Assembly (NCBI GenBank): GCA_949045875.1
Contig: CARPYP010000011.1
Location: 1-33,714, forward strand
DNA: 33,714 nt
DNA from: an uncultured Clostridia bacterium
Lineage (GTDB): Bacteria; Bacillota; Clostridia; TANB77; CAG-508
Reading direction: 5' to 3'
In this document: positions 1-5,789 of the stretch, piece by piece
Position numbering within the stretch: the stretch's first letter is position 1
Layout of the letters: every line of letters starts with the position of its first letter
Notes under the pieces: generated by a model
The model's database searches: none
The model's input: only the letters and a program-made list of their open reading frames with translations
Told to the model about the DNA's origin: nothing
Translations under genes and position numbers: made by a program

Positions 1-294
1 TATTTATGTGCTGTATTATGTAATGTGAATGATACAATAATTACAAGAGAAAATGATGTACAATTAACTCCGATAAGCTATTCAGTATATGTAATATCAG
101 CAGTAGCATTAAGTGAAAATGATGTACTTATAAGTCATAGCTATGGTTCTATTTGTGAGTTGTATGTTGCGGTCTTAAGATATTCAGAAAATCTAGTAAA
201 AACAATAACCTACTCAACAGAAAAAATCGGAGGAATAGCAATAACAGATGGACAGGCAGGAGAAATAGTAAGCATAAAGAAACCAAATGTTTAA
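1..294 (+). CDS. Phage structural protein, C-terminal fragment
   Basis: The reading frame is open from the first base of the window to a TAA at 292-294, so the gene starts outside the window; the GTG at 25 is probably internal. The visible 97 or so residues are beta-rich and low in charge and end with a short Gly-rich stretch (GGIAITDGQAGE). I do not recognise a named family. Its place directly before small tail-end proteins, holins and an endolysin suggests a tail, baseplate or fibre component. That role is inferred from context only. Confidence 0.6.
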   Translation, partial: YLCAVLCNVNDTIITRENDVQLTPISYSVYVISAVALSENDVLISHSYGSICELYVAVLRYSENLVKTITYSTEKIGGIAITDGQAGEIVSIKKPNV

Positions 295-313
295 AAGAAA
301 GGAATGATTAAAA

Positions 314-634
314 ATGAAATATGTTTTAACAAACAAAAACAATGAAATTATAGAAATATCTAATACTTATGAATTAGATGAGGAGCATAGAAACATCAAT
401 GTAGATAATAATCGTGCAATCGCATATGGACCAGATGAAAAGATAAATGTATATGAGGTAGAAGAAATACCAGGAGAAGTAGAAATAGCAAAATACTGTT
501 ATACAGAAGAAAAAGGCTTCTACAAGAACGAAAACTATGTAGAGCCAGAAGAACCAATAGAAACAAGACTAAAATTAGTTGAAGAAAGAATAGCTTTAAC
601 AGAAGACATGATAAACATGTCACTAGGATTTTAA
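314..634 (+). CDS. Small acidic phage protein between tail and holin genes
   Basis: A 106-residue, strongly acidic protein with no signal peptide or membrane segment. The C-terminal third (EPEEPIETRLKLVEERIALTEDMI) is predicted to be helical and coiled-coil-like. It starts at the ATG at 314 behind the ribosome site AAAGGAATGATT. Genes of this size and position occur in many clostridial siphophages between the last tail gene and the lysis cassette and are usually left unnamed; a tail accessory or chaperone role is possible but not shown. It is followed after 15 bases by another small gene, so the cluster is one transcription unit. Confidence 0.6.
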   Translation: MKYVLTNKNNEIIEISNTYELDEEHRNINVDNNRAIAYGPDEKINVYEVEEIPGEVEIAKYCYTEEKGFYKNENYVEPEEPIETRLKLVEERIALTEDMINMSLGF

Positions 635-649
635 AAGGAGGACAAGTGT

Positions 650-763
650 ATGAGTGAAAATACAAAGAAGTATTTAAAAATGCAAATTACTTTAAACAGA
701 TTAACAAAAGAGCAAGTAATCGAAAAATATCCAGAAATGCAAGAATATTTAGAGGAGGAATAA
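650..763 (+). CDS. 37-residue phage protein (XkdX-like position)
   Basis: A short gene starting at ATG 650 with a strong AAGGAGG site just upstream, ending TAA at 761-763. The product is 37 residues, helical and charged, with a central 'LTKEQVIEKYPE' stretch and an acidic EEE end whose codons also form the ribosome site of the next gene. Its size and its place between tail proteins and holin match XkdX-type proteins, but I see no decisive sequence match. The tight spacing and good ribosome site make translation likely. Confidence 0.55.
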   Translation: MSENTKKYLKMQITLNRLTKEQVIEKYPEMQEYLEEE

Positions 764-766
764 CAA

Positions 767-1084
767 ATGGGAAATATAAATATATTACAAATTGCGTTAA
801 ATTATGTTATTCCACTATTTTTAGGAACATTATTAGGAATTGTAACAACGAAACTAAAAAAAGATAAAAAGAAAGACTTAGCAATAGAAGAGGGAGTACA
901 AGCATTGCTTAGAAACGAACTAGTAAGAAGATATAGAGAGTATGAAGCAAAAGGCGAGATTTCTATATTAGATAAAGAAAATATGGAAGCAATGTTCATA
1001 CAATATCAAAATCTAGGTGGAAATGGAACAGTTAAGCATTTAATGGACGATATGCTAGATTTAAAAACAAAAATAATAAAATAG
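767..1084 (+). CDS. Putative phage holin-like protein, one membrane helix
   Basis: A 105-residue protein with one hydrophobic N-terminal segment (about residues 5-28, ending LLGIVTTK) followed by a run of Lys (KLKKDKKK) and a soluble helical domain containing RNELVRRYREYEAKGEI. Topology and position before a second small membrane protein and an endolysin fit a lysis-cassette membrane protein, as found in many Clostridia prophages. It could instead be an accessory of the true holin encoded next. The start ATG at 767 sits behind GAGGAGGAATAAC, the 3' end of the preceding gene, so the two are translationally close. Confidence 0.55.
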   Translation: MGNINILQIALNYVIPLFLGTLLGIVTTKLKKDKKKDLAIEEGVQALLRNELVRRYREYEAKGEISILDKENMEAMFIQYQNLGGNGTVKHLMDDMLDLKTKIIK

Positions 1085-1099
1085 AAAGGAAGCAATATT

Positions 1100-1318
1100 A
1101 TGGAAGAAGCAGGAAAGAAATTACTAGAGAATTTTGCGGATTTATTCAAAGTGAAAACGATATTAAGTTTATCAGTAATAATTACAGTGTGTGTATTAAC
1201 TTTTAAGGGAATTATAGACGTAGGAGCATTCATGGCAATATCAGGTTCTATAATCACATATTACTTTACCAAAAAAGACAGTGCAAGCGAAAATATTAAA
1301 AATAAGGAGGAAAAATAA
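1100..1318 (+). CDS. Putative phage holin
   Basis: A 72-residue protein with a short amphipathic N-terminus, two hydrophobic segments (about residues 20-36 and 40-57) and a charged, Lys/Glu-rich tail. Two short membrane helices, a basic/charged tail and a gene directly before an endolysin are the usual features of a small holin, which would form the membrane lesions that release the endolysin. The start is ATG 1100 behind AGAAAGGAAGC. The end overlaps the AAGGAGG site of the endolysin gene, so translation of the two is probably coupled. Confidence 0.65.
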   Translation: MEEAGKKLLENFADLFKVKTILSLSVIITVCVLTFKGIIDVGAFMAISGSIITYYFTKKDSASENIKNKEEK

Positions 1319-1319
1319 G

Positions 1320-1937
1320 ATGTTAAATGTAAAGCAAAGACAAATGAACCTAAGATTTTTAGGTTACTATGGTGGTGCAATAGATGGCATAGCAGGAAAC
1401 GGAACAATAGGAGCAATAGAGGAATTTCAAAGAAACTATGGACTAGCTGTAGATGGAATTTATGGAGTAAAAACAGACGCAAAATTAATTGAAGTAATAA
1501 AATCAGAGCAGATAAAATTAGGAGTTGTAGCAGACGGTATAGCAGGAACACAGACAGTAAATGCTAGAGATAATAAAAGTTTATCTTGGAATGATATAAA
1601 ACATTTTAAGCAAAGTGAATTTGCTTGTAAATGTGGGTGTGGATTTGCAGATATAAACTTAAATCTAGTTAAAATATTAGATGAAATAAGAGATTATTTC
1701 GGACAACCTGTTATAGTTACAAGTGGATGTAGATGTAAAAAACATAATGCGAAACAAACAGGTTCTGTATCTAATTCAAGACATATTTCAGGAAAAGCGT
1801 CAGACATAAAAGTAAAAAATACAGACAAAGCTAGAGTACTTGCAAAATGTAAAGAATATGTTGCAAGTGGTAGAGCTAGATATACATACACAAATAACAC
1901 TAACATGAAAAATGTAGTACATATAGATATATTGTAG
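1320..1937 (+). CDS. Phage endolysin: PG-binding domain plus M15 peptidase
   Basis: A 205-residue endolysin. I chose ATG 1320, which lies 9 bases after an AAGGAGG site, over an upstream GTG at 1281 that has no ribosome site. Residues about 3-60 form a PG_binding_1 domain (QMNLRFLGYY, DGIAGNGT, AIEEFQ, DGIYG). A second, partial repeat (VVADGIAGTQTV) follows. Residues about 88-205 are a Peptidase_M15_3 domain. The zinc ligands are visible as H155 and D162 in 'SRHISGKASD' and H201 in 'VVHIDIL'. The expected activity is cleavage of a peptide bond in the peptidoglycan stem at the end of the lytic cycle. No signal peptide is seen, so export should depend on the holin just upstream. Confidence 0.9.
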   Translation: MLNVKQRQMNLRFLGYYGGAIDGIAGNGTIGAIEEFQRNYGLAVDGIYGVKTDAKLIEVIKSEQIKLGVVADGIAGTQTVNARDNKSLSWNDIKHFKQSEFACKCGCGFADINLNLVKILDEIRDYFGQPVIVTSGCRCKKHNAKQTGSVSNSRHISGKASDIKVKNTDKARVLAKCKEYVASGRARYTYTNNTNMKNVVHIDIL

Positions 1938-1962
1938 ATGGCTAGAGAAATCTAGTCATTTT
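1938..1962 (+). terminator. Terminator after endolysin
   Basis: A 9-bp stem (one G-T pair) closed by a GAAA tetraloop starts directly after the endolysin stop codon and is followed by a short T run. This fits an intrinsic terminator closing the lysis cassette. The T run is short, so some read-through into the next gene is likely. Confidence 0.6.
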
Positions 1963-2011
1963 ATTGCATATAAAGTAAAAATATAGTAAAATGTACAAGA
2001 AAGGAAAAGAA

Positions 2012-2398
2012 ATGGAAGAAGAATATATTAACATAGGTAAAATAGATAAAAATAAATTTAATGAAATATCGAATAGTATACCAACAGAAGAAGTTGTTTT
2101 AACAGTAGAAAGATACAATCATATATTAGAAAGACACAAAGAAGACTTTGAATTATATTTTAGTATGGCAAAAGAAGTTATTGAAGAACCAGATTATATA
2201 TTAAAAGATAATAAAAACGAAAATACTGCAATGGTAATAAAGCATATAGAACAAACCAATATAAATATCATAATTAGGTTGGCGGTAGAAAATGATGATG
2301 TACATTGTAAAAATTCGATTATGACATTCTATAGAGTTAGAGACAAAAATTTAAAAAAATTAATAGAAAAAAATAAAAGTGTTTACAAGAAGGAATAA
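2012..2398 (+). CDS. PBECR-like nuclease domain protein of the prophage
   Basis: A 128-residue protein. I placed the start at ATG 2012, 4-5 bases behind AAGGAAAAG, rather than ATG 1991. The central pattern 'ERYNHILERHKED...', followed by 'IEEPDYILKD', a central beta segment with 'INIIIRLAV' and then 'NSIMTFYRV' and a Lys-rich tail, is the pattern of the phage Barnase/EndoU/ColicinE5-D/RelE-like (PBECR) nuclease domains. The family is predicted to act as an RNase or toxin; activity is not proven for this group. Likely catalytic residues are the His/Arg in 'HILERH'. It lies after the endolysin terminator, outside the lysis cassette, a usual place for cargo (moron) genes. Downstream is a structured RNA with its own promoter, whose -35 lies in the last codons of this gene. 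Confidence 0.65.
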   Translation: MEEEYINIGKIDKNKFNEISNSIPTEEVVLTVERYNHILERHKEDFELYFSMAKEVIEEPDYILKDNKNENTAMVIKHIEQTNINIIIRLAVENDDVHCKNSIMTFYRVRDKNLKKLIEKNKSVYKKE

Positions 2399-2410
2399 AA
2401 ATGCTATAAT
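2382..2410 (+). promoter_or_regulatory. Promoter of the small RNA candidate
   Basis: TTTACA at 2382-2387 and TATAAT at 2405-2410 are separated by exactly 17 bases, a near-consensus vegetative promoter. The -35 lies inside the 3' end of the PBECR-like gene. Transcription should start near 2417, where no protein-coding start follows but a folded, terminator-ended segment does. Confidence 0.75.
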
Positions 2411-2416
2411 GAAGAT

Positions 2417-2603
2417 ACAATAAGAACATAGGATTTGAAGTGGAGATTGTGCTGCCACGCACCTTAGAAATAAGGTCAAAAGAAATACAGGAAAGGGCAC
2501 ACCTGTCAAACCTATGTTAATGAGAGGCACTCGCAGAAATGTGAGTGCTCTTCCAATTAAGAAAATATTATAATGGGGGACTAGCTTAGTGCTAGTCTTT
2601 TTT
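2417..2603 (+). ncRNA. Candidate structured small RNA, about 185 nt
   Basis: The segment lies between a near-consensus promoter and a strong terminator and holds no convincing ORF. A closing stem pairs AACATAGG (2425-2432) with CCTATGTT (2511-2518). Inside are three hairpins: GTGC/GCAC (2449-2452 with 2459-2462), ACCTTA/TAAGGT with a GAAA tetraloop (2461-2476; it shares bases 2461-2462 with the previous stem, so the two compete at the edge), and ACAGG/CCTGT (2487-2491 with 2502-2506). Loop bases TGCC (2453-2456) can pair with GGCA (2496-2499), giving a possible loop-loop contact. A further hairpin, GCACTC/GAGTGC (2527-2532 with 2543-2548), precedes the terminator. I do not recognise a named RNA class. 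It could be a prophage regulatory RNA, or an RNA partner of the neighbouring nuclease; the second is speculation. Confidence 0.6.
2579..2603 (+). terminator. Terminator of the small RNA candidate
   Basis: GACTAGC pairs perfectly with GCTAGTC around a 5-base loop and is followed directly by six T. This is a standard intrinsic terminator and sets the 3' end of the RNA candidate. Confidence 0.85.
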
Positions 2604-2617
2604 ATAAAATGAGCATA

Positions 2618-2634
2618 GTTTCTCATAAGAAACC
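2618..2634. promoter_or_regulatory. Palindromic operator, copy 1
   Basis: GTTTC-TCATAA-GAAAC is a two-fold symmetric site located 51 bases upstream of the XRE gene. The same 17 bases recur downstream of that gene at 2943-2959. An operator bound by the XRE protein is the simplest reading. Confidence 0.6.
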
Positions 2635-2684
2635 AGAAGTATGATATTACAAAAATTAAACATACTAAACAAAAGAGGTTTTTT

Positions 2685-2885
2685 ATGAGAGTAGAAATTT
2701 TATTAAAACAAATAAGAGTAGAAAAAAATATATCTTTACGAAAGTTATCTGAAATAACTGGAATAAGTAAAGGACATCTTAGCAGGATAGAAAATGGAGA
2801 GACAATGCCTACGATTTTAACAATAGAGAGAATAGCAGTAGCTTTAAAAGTCGATTCAAAGAAATTATATAAAACTATAGTATAA
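2685..2885 (+). CDS. XRE/Cro-CI family repressor, 66 residues
   Basis: Almost the whole protein is one HTH_3 domain: 'LRKLSEITGISKGHLSRIENGE' gives the helix-turn-helix, followed by 'PTILTIERIAVALKVD'. There is no dimerisation or peptidase domain, so it is Cro-like in size. The ATG at 2685 follows AAGAGG with a suitable spacing. Identical palindromes lie on both sides of the gene (2618-2634 and 2943-2959); the upstream copy probably overlaps its own promoter, which suggests autoregulation. It sits near the right end of the prophage, away from the usual repressor region, so it may control only this small end module (the RNA and the 44-aa gene). Confidence 0.85.
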   Translation: MRVEILLKQIRVEKNISLRKLSEITGISKGHLSRIENGETMPTILTIERIAVALKVDSKKLYKTIV

Positions 2886-2906
2886 GCACTATGAAAGTGC
2901 TTTTTA
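2885..2906 (+). terminator. Terminator after XRE gene
   Basis: AGCACT pairs with AGTGCT around ATGAA-type loop bases and is followed by TTTT. The hairpin begins in the stop codon of the XRE gene. Confidence 0.65.
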
Positions 2907-2942
2907 ATTTTTTCATATATGATTTTGTACATTTCGTAAAAG

Positions 2943-2970
2943 GTTTCTCATAAGAAACCCATTTTATAAT
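2943..2970 (+). promoter_or_regulatory. Palindromic operator, copy 2, over a promoter
   Basis: The 17 bases of the upstream operator recur at 2943-2959. A consensus -10 TATAAT follows at 2965-2970, so the palindrome covers the spacer and the -35 position of a promoter directed at the 44-residue gene. Binding of a repressor here should block that promoter. Confidence 0.55.
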
Positions 2971-2976
2971 ATTAAA

Positions 2977-3006
2977 AAGATACAAGAAGATACAAAAAGA
3001 TACAAA
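2977..3006. repeat. Three tandem 10-bp repeats
   Basis: The unit AAGATACAA(G/A) is repeated three times head to tail just downstream of the TATAAT at 2965-2970. One helical turn per unit suggests stacked protein sites on one face of the DNA. It could also be simple slippage. Confidence 0.5.
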
Positions 3007-3104
3007 TGTGACTTTTTATATCTTTTTAATAAAAGTTATAAATTATTATGATATAGTTTTAAAATATTTGTAACTAATTTATAACAAAAGAAAGGAAATG
3101 TCGT

Positions 3105-3239
3105 ATGAAAAATGTAGTAAAAGATGAATTAAAAGAAAAATTAAATTTCAAAGAAAGGATAATTGTAAGAGTATTTGCAAAAACGTTTGAGAAAGTTTAT
3201 AAAAAGGGAATAGAGAAAGGAGTTAATTCGATATTATAA
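3105..3239 (+). CDS. 44-residue basic protein at prophage end
   Basis: ATG 3105 follows AAAGGAAATGTC; the frame ends at TAA 3237-3239. The product is 44 residues, basic and amphipathic, with a mixed hydrophobic and Lys/Arg core (FKERIIVRVFAKTFEKVYKK). No known domain is recognised. The good ribosome site and the promoter with operator upstream support expression. It is the last gene before the attachment-like repeat. Confidence 0.5.
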   Translation: MKNVVKDELKEKLNFKERIIVRVFAKTFEKVYKKGIEKGVNSIL

Positions 3240-3381
3240 AAGTAATGCAGTAAGTAATGCAATACAGAAATATTTTAAGATATTCACAGATAAAGCCAGT
3301 TAATAAGGCTTGATTTTAAGCCATTTTAGTTATCTACAAATACTGTGAGATAATCTTAAATATTGGTATTCCAGTTCTGCC
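3240..3381. other. Intergenic inverted-repeat region next to att-like repeat
   Basis: An imperfect inverted repeat pairs 3269-3289 with 3343-3364. A small hairpin, AAGCC/GGCTT, lies between its arms at about 3293-3311. The region lies directly before the 96-bp direct repeat. It may hold integrase arm-type sites; this is inferred from position. Confidence 0.35.
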
Positions 3382-3477
3382 CACCATGAGTATTATCAAG
3401 GCTTTTATAATGTTTTGGTAATATTTTTATTTTTAAAATACATCTAACAAATATCTAACCAATAGTAATATCTAACT
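3382..3477. repeat. 96-bp direct repeat, left copy (candidate att site)
   Basis: The same 96 bases occur at 6778-6873 with one mismatch (A at 3398, G at 6794). A broken integrase gene starts 9 bases to its right on the minus strand, the usual layout of an attachment site. The repeat itself contains the TCTAAC motif several times (3443-3476) and is not part of a recognisable tRNA. Confidence 0.65.
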
Positions 3478-3485
3478 CGTCACAG

Positions 3486-3878
3486 TTAGATATATTTTTT
3501 TTGCTTTTTAAGATATTTGTTATCTTCTTGTATCTGCTTAAATCTTTTAAGTACTTCTGCTACTTCTGAAACTAAGGGCAAAGTTCTATAACTTGTTTTG
3601 TTCTTAGTTCTATCTTTTGCAAGTATTTGTCTTTCTCCTTTTATACTAACTGGTACTAAGGTGTTCTTTATTGTTATAGTGTTCTTTTCAAAGTCAATGG
3701 CATCCCATTTTAATTCTGCTATTTCACTTCTGCGAAGTCCATAAAAAGCAGTAAGAAATATTATTAATTCTAAAGGATCTCCTTTTGATTTTTCAAATAA
3801 AGCATTTAATTCATTCTCACTATAAAAATTGCCAATAAATTGCTCTACTTTTGGTCTTTGCACTTTGTCGGCAGGACT
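3486..3878 (-). pseudogene. Tyrosine integrase fragment
   Basis: About 130 residues of a phage integrase on the minus strand. Visible parts are the linker (ADKVQRPKVEQFIGNFY), the start of the catalytic domain, and the first catalytic Arg in 'GLRRSEIAELKW'. The N-terminal SAM-like domain, the HxxR motif and the catalytic Tyr are missing. The frame stops at 3486, right beside the 96-bp repeat. To the other side the integrase similarity ends near 3878, and the sequence becomes part of a DUF6076 gene on the opposite strand. The nominal start is a TTG at 3920 inside that foreign sequence. The gene cannot make an active recombinase. Confidence 0.85.
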
Positions 3879-4046
3879 TGTCAAAACTGTGGTAGATACT
3901 TTATCCCTACATTTAGGCAAAATGAGATATATTGTGATTTAAAAAATGTAGATGGTTCTCCTACTTGTAGAGATAAGGGAGCAAGTGAGACTTATAAAAA
4001 GAGTCTTGAAAATAATCCAGTATTATTACTTTATAGAAGAACATAA
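3879..4046 (+). pseudogene. DUF6076 protein fragment
   Basis: The frame reads 'CQNCGRYFIPTFRQNEIYCD', then 'TCRDKGASETYKKSLENNP' and 'LLLYRRT', then a TAA. This Cys-rich pattern (CxxCGR-FIP, YCD, TCR-GA, NP, YRR) is typical of the C-terminal zinc-ribbon-like part of DUF6076 proteins, common in mobile elements of Firmicutes. The N-terminal part is missing and has been replaced by the integrase fragment joined in opposite orientation. The usual continuation after YRR is lost. Function of the family is unknown. Confidence 0.65.
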
Positions 4047-4497
4047 TTTCAATGAAAAATTGAAATCAAACGTAAAAATAGATAAATCTGTATGTTTAGA
4101 ATCCAAAAGTATTGAAAAAATAAGACAGGCTTTATATGAACTAACTTATAATGAAATTATCGCACTTTTATTTACTCCTAAATGGAGAGAAGAAGATGAA
4201 CAAGAAAAATTAAAAATAATTGAGGAAATAAACCAAGAAAATTTGCCAGCAACAGAAATTGCTAAACTAATAGATAATATTAAACCAAAATCAGTGTTGC
4301 TAAGTCAATTATACCATCATATACATTACCTAAACATAGCCTATCAAAAAGACAAATTAGAAAATATAAAAATATTAAGTGTAATAAATATTGCAGAAAA
4401 AACAAAGAAAATTAGAAGAACTATTGTTTTTATTATAAAAATAAAGTATAATAAGCCTATCCTTTTAACAAGGAAATCTTGGAGAAAGGAGGACTAG
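4022..4497 (+). CDS. Unrecognised protein or fragment in the decayed element
   Basis: An open frame that nominally starts at ATG 3952. Its first part is out of frame with the DUF6076 remnant over the same bases, so only the part from about 4022 is likely to reflect real coding. This part is Lys/Glu-rich and helical (SIEKIRQALYELTYNEIIALL, EINQENLPATEIAKLIDNIK). No known motif is seen. The last codons contain the AAAGGAGG site of the next small gene. It may be the remains of a longer gene. The true start is not known. Confidence 0.3.
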
Positions 4498-4501
4498 ACT
4501 A

Positions 4502-4642
4502 ATGACAAATGCAGACTTAGTATGGCGTTTGGTGGAATTATTACTAAAAAAAGAAGATGACTCAAAGCAAGTAGCTCTTGCTCAAGACCAAATTCCAAAT
4601 GACACAAAAAAGCAAGATGACAAAGAACATAAAAAGGCTTAG
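4502..4642 (+). CDS. 46-residue protein with strong RBS and terminator
   Basis: ATG 4502 follows GAAAGGAGGACTAGACTA and the frame ends at TAG 4640-4642. The N-terminal third is helical (MTNADLVWRLVELLLKKED); the rest is hydrophilic, rich in Gln, Asp and Lys. A strong intrinsic terminator begins 9 bases after the stop. The clear ribosome site and terminator argue for a real gene. No family is recognised. Confidence 0.5.
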   Translation: MTNADLVWRLVELLLKKEDDSKQVALAQDQIPNDTKKQDDKEHKKA

Positions 4643-4650
4643 CTAGCCCA

Positions 4651-4689
4651 AAAAGAGTGTAGCACTACCACATTGCTATGCTCTTTTTT
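4651..4689 (+). terminator. Strong terminator
   Basis: An 11-bp stem (AGAGTGTAGCA with TGCTATGCTCT, two G-T pairs) and a 9-base loop, with A run before and T run after. The flanking A and T runs can extend the stem, so it may act in both directions. Confidence 0.8.
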
Positions 4690-4893
4690 ATGCAAAAAAA
4701 GAAAGAACTAAATGCTACCACACATCTAATTCTTTCGACTATACTAATGACTAATTTTTTGTTTACTTAATTAAGTTAAATATAGTATACTATATTTTTT
4801 ATTATATGTCAAACAAAATTTAGATATTCATAAAAATTCTAAAATATCGTTATTATCTATCTTCTAAATAGGGTTTTCTAATTTGTCATTATT
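4690..4893. other. Intergenic region with a 20-bp palindrome
   Basis: No gene is seen. A perfect loop-less palindrome, AAATATAGTATACTATATTT, lies at 4778-4797 and is followed by a T run. It may be a protein site or part of the termination signal of the minus-strand AbrB gene. A shorter palindrome, ACTTAATTAAGT, lies just upstream. Confidence 0.4.
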
Positions 4894-5184
4894 TTATTTA
4901 ATATTTACCATACAGCTATTATTTAATAAAGATTCATTATATTTAATTTTATTTACACATTTATCACAAATACGTTTATCTTGCATCTGCAAAAATTTAT
5001 TTTCAATTACATTATTATTAAAAATAATACATGTTTCTTGAAATTTCCTGATTCTAATTTCATGTCCTTTTCTTACCATAATTATTGGGTCATTATCATT
5101 TATTCCTAAAATTTTCCTATCTTCTTTGGCAAGTGTTACTCGTCCTAACTCATCTATTTTCCTAACGATTCCTGTATTTTTCAT
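4894..5184 (-). CDS. AbrB/SpoVT-like transition-state regulator, divergent
   Basis: A 96-residue minus-strand protein starting at ATG 5184 behind AAAGGAAAAG. Residues 1-45 are an AbrB-type swapped-hairpin DNA-binding domain: 'TGIVRKIDELGRVTLAKEDRKILGI'. Many clostridial relatives carry two CxxC pairs in the C-terminal part. Here the first pair is reduced to C52-I-I-F, while the second (C73-D-K-C76) is kept, so the zinc site is probably not functional. The 'VTLAKE' stretch also lacks the usual Pro. These changes suggest a drifting or decaying copy in the integrated element. It likely binds AT-rich promoters as a dimer or tetramer. Confidence 0.8.
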   Translation of the reverse strand: MKNTGIVRKIDELGRVTLAKEDRKILGINDNDPIIMVRKGHEIRIRKFQETCIIFNNNVIENKFLQMQDKRICDKCVNKIKYNESLLNNSCMVNIK

Positions 5185-5389
5185 TTGCTTTTCCTTTCAT
5201 ATTACAATTATTATGCTATAAGCTAAATAAATATTTAGGTTATTTTTCTTAAATTAACTCATATATATCACCTTCTTTATTTTAATAATTACTCACTCTA
5301 TAAATACTCTTTATATTAACTTCCGATTTAGTTATATGTTATAAATTTTTTGAACATAATACAATAGTACCAAGTTTAATTTATAGGAG

Positions 5390-5653
5390 GTGGCTGACAT
5401 AGTTACTAAAACACAAAAAATAATAGCTAATAATATAGTTTATTTTAGAACTAAAAAAGGTTGGTCGCAAGAGCATTTCGCTGAATTGCTAGGTACAAGT
5501 TCAGGTTATGTTTCTGAAATGGAGAATGAAAAAAGAAACATCTCATGCGATTATTTAGACCATATATCAAATATTTTTCAAATTGAGCCACACGAACTAT
5601 TGATAAATCGTTCTCCTGTTAATAGTAGACGTATTAATAGACATAAGAGATAA
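5390..5653 (+). CDS. XRE family regulator with unclear start codon
   Basis: The protein has an HTH_3 domain (NNIVYFRTKKGWSQEHFAELLGTS, then SGYVSEMENEKR) and 'LDHISNIFQIEPHELL', followed by a basic tail. The frame is open from a GTG at 5390, but that codon overlaps the AGGAGG at 5385-5390 and cannot use it. No ATG, GTG or TTG lies at a proper distance; the codon at the expected position (5399) is ATA. Either a rare ATA start is used or the start codon was lost by one base change. Coordinates given are the open frame. The stop lies inside a terminator hairpin. Confidence 0.75.
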   Translation: MADIVTKTQKIIANNIVYFRTKKGWSQEHFAELLGTSSGYVSEMENEKRNISCDYLDHISNIFQIEPHELLINRSPVNSRRINRHKR

Positions 5654-5677
5654 CTGATATTTATCTCTTATTTTTTT
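5643..5677 (+). terminator. Terminator after XRE gene
   Basis: ATAAGAGATAA pairs perfectly with TTATCTCTTAT (11 bp) around a 7-base loop, followed by seven T. The stem includes the stop codon of the preceding gene. Confidence 0.85.
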
Positions 5678-5789
5678 AGTAAGTACTAATATTGTAACAC
5701 AATATTCTGCTTTTGAATATATATTCGGAATAAATAATCGGCTCTTAAATATTTATTATAAATGCTAAAATAATATGCAGGAGGAAAAA

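Noticed and set aside
2360..2932. Minus-strand ORF of 190 residues over the RNA candidate and XRE gene
   Set aside because: It runs opposite to a clear HTH gene and across a promoter and two terminators, has no ribosome site, and its product is a low-complexity hydrophobic chain typical of antisense AT-rich frames.
2977..3006. CRISPR array
   Set aside because: Three 10-bp repeats without spacers; no cas genes anywhere in the window.
3382..3477. tRNA or tmRNA gene as attachment site
   Set aside because: No cloverleaf, T-loop or anticodon arm can be recognised in the repeat, which is very AT-rich.
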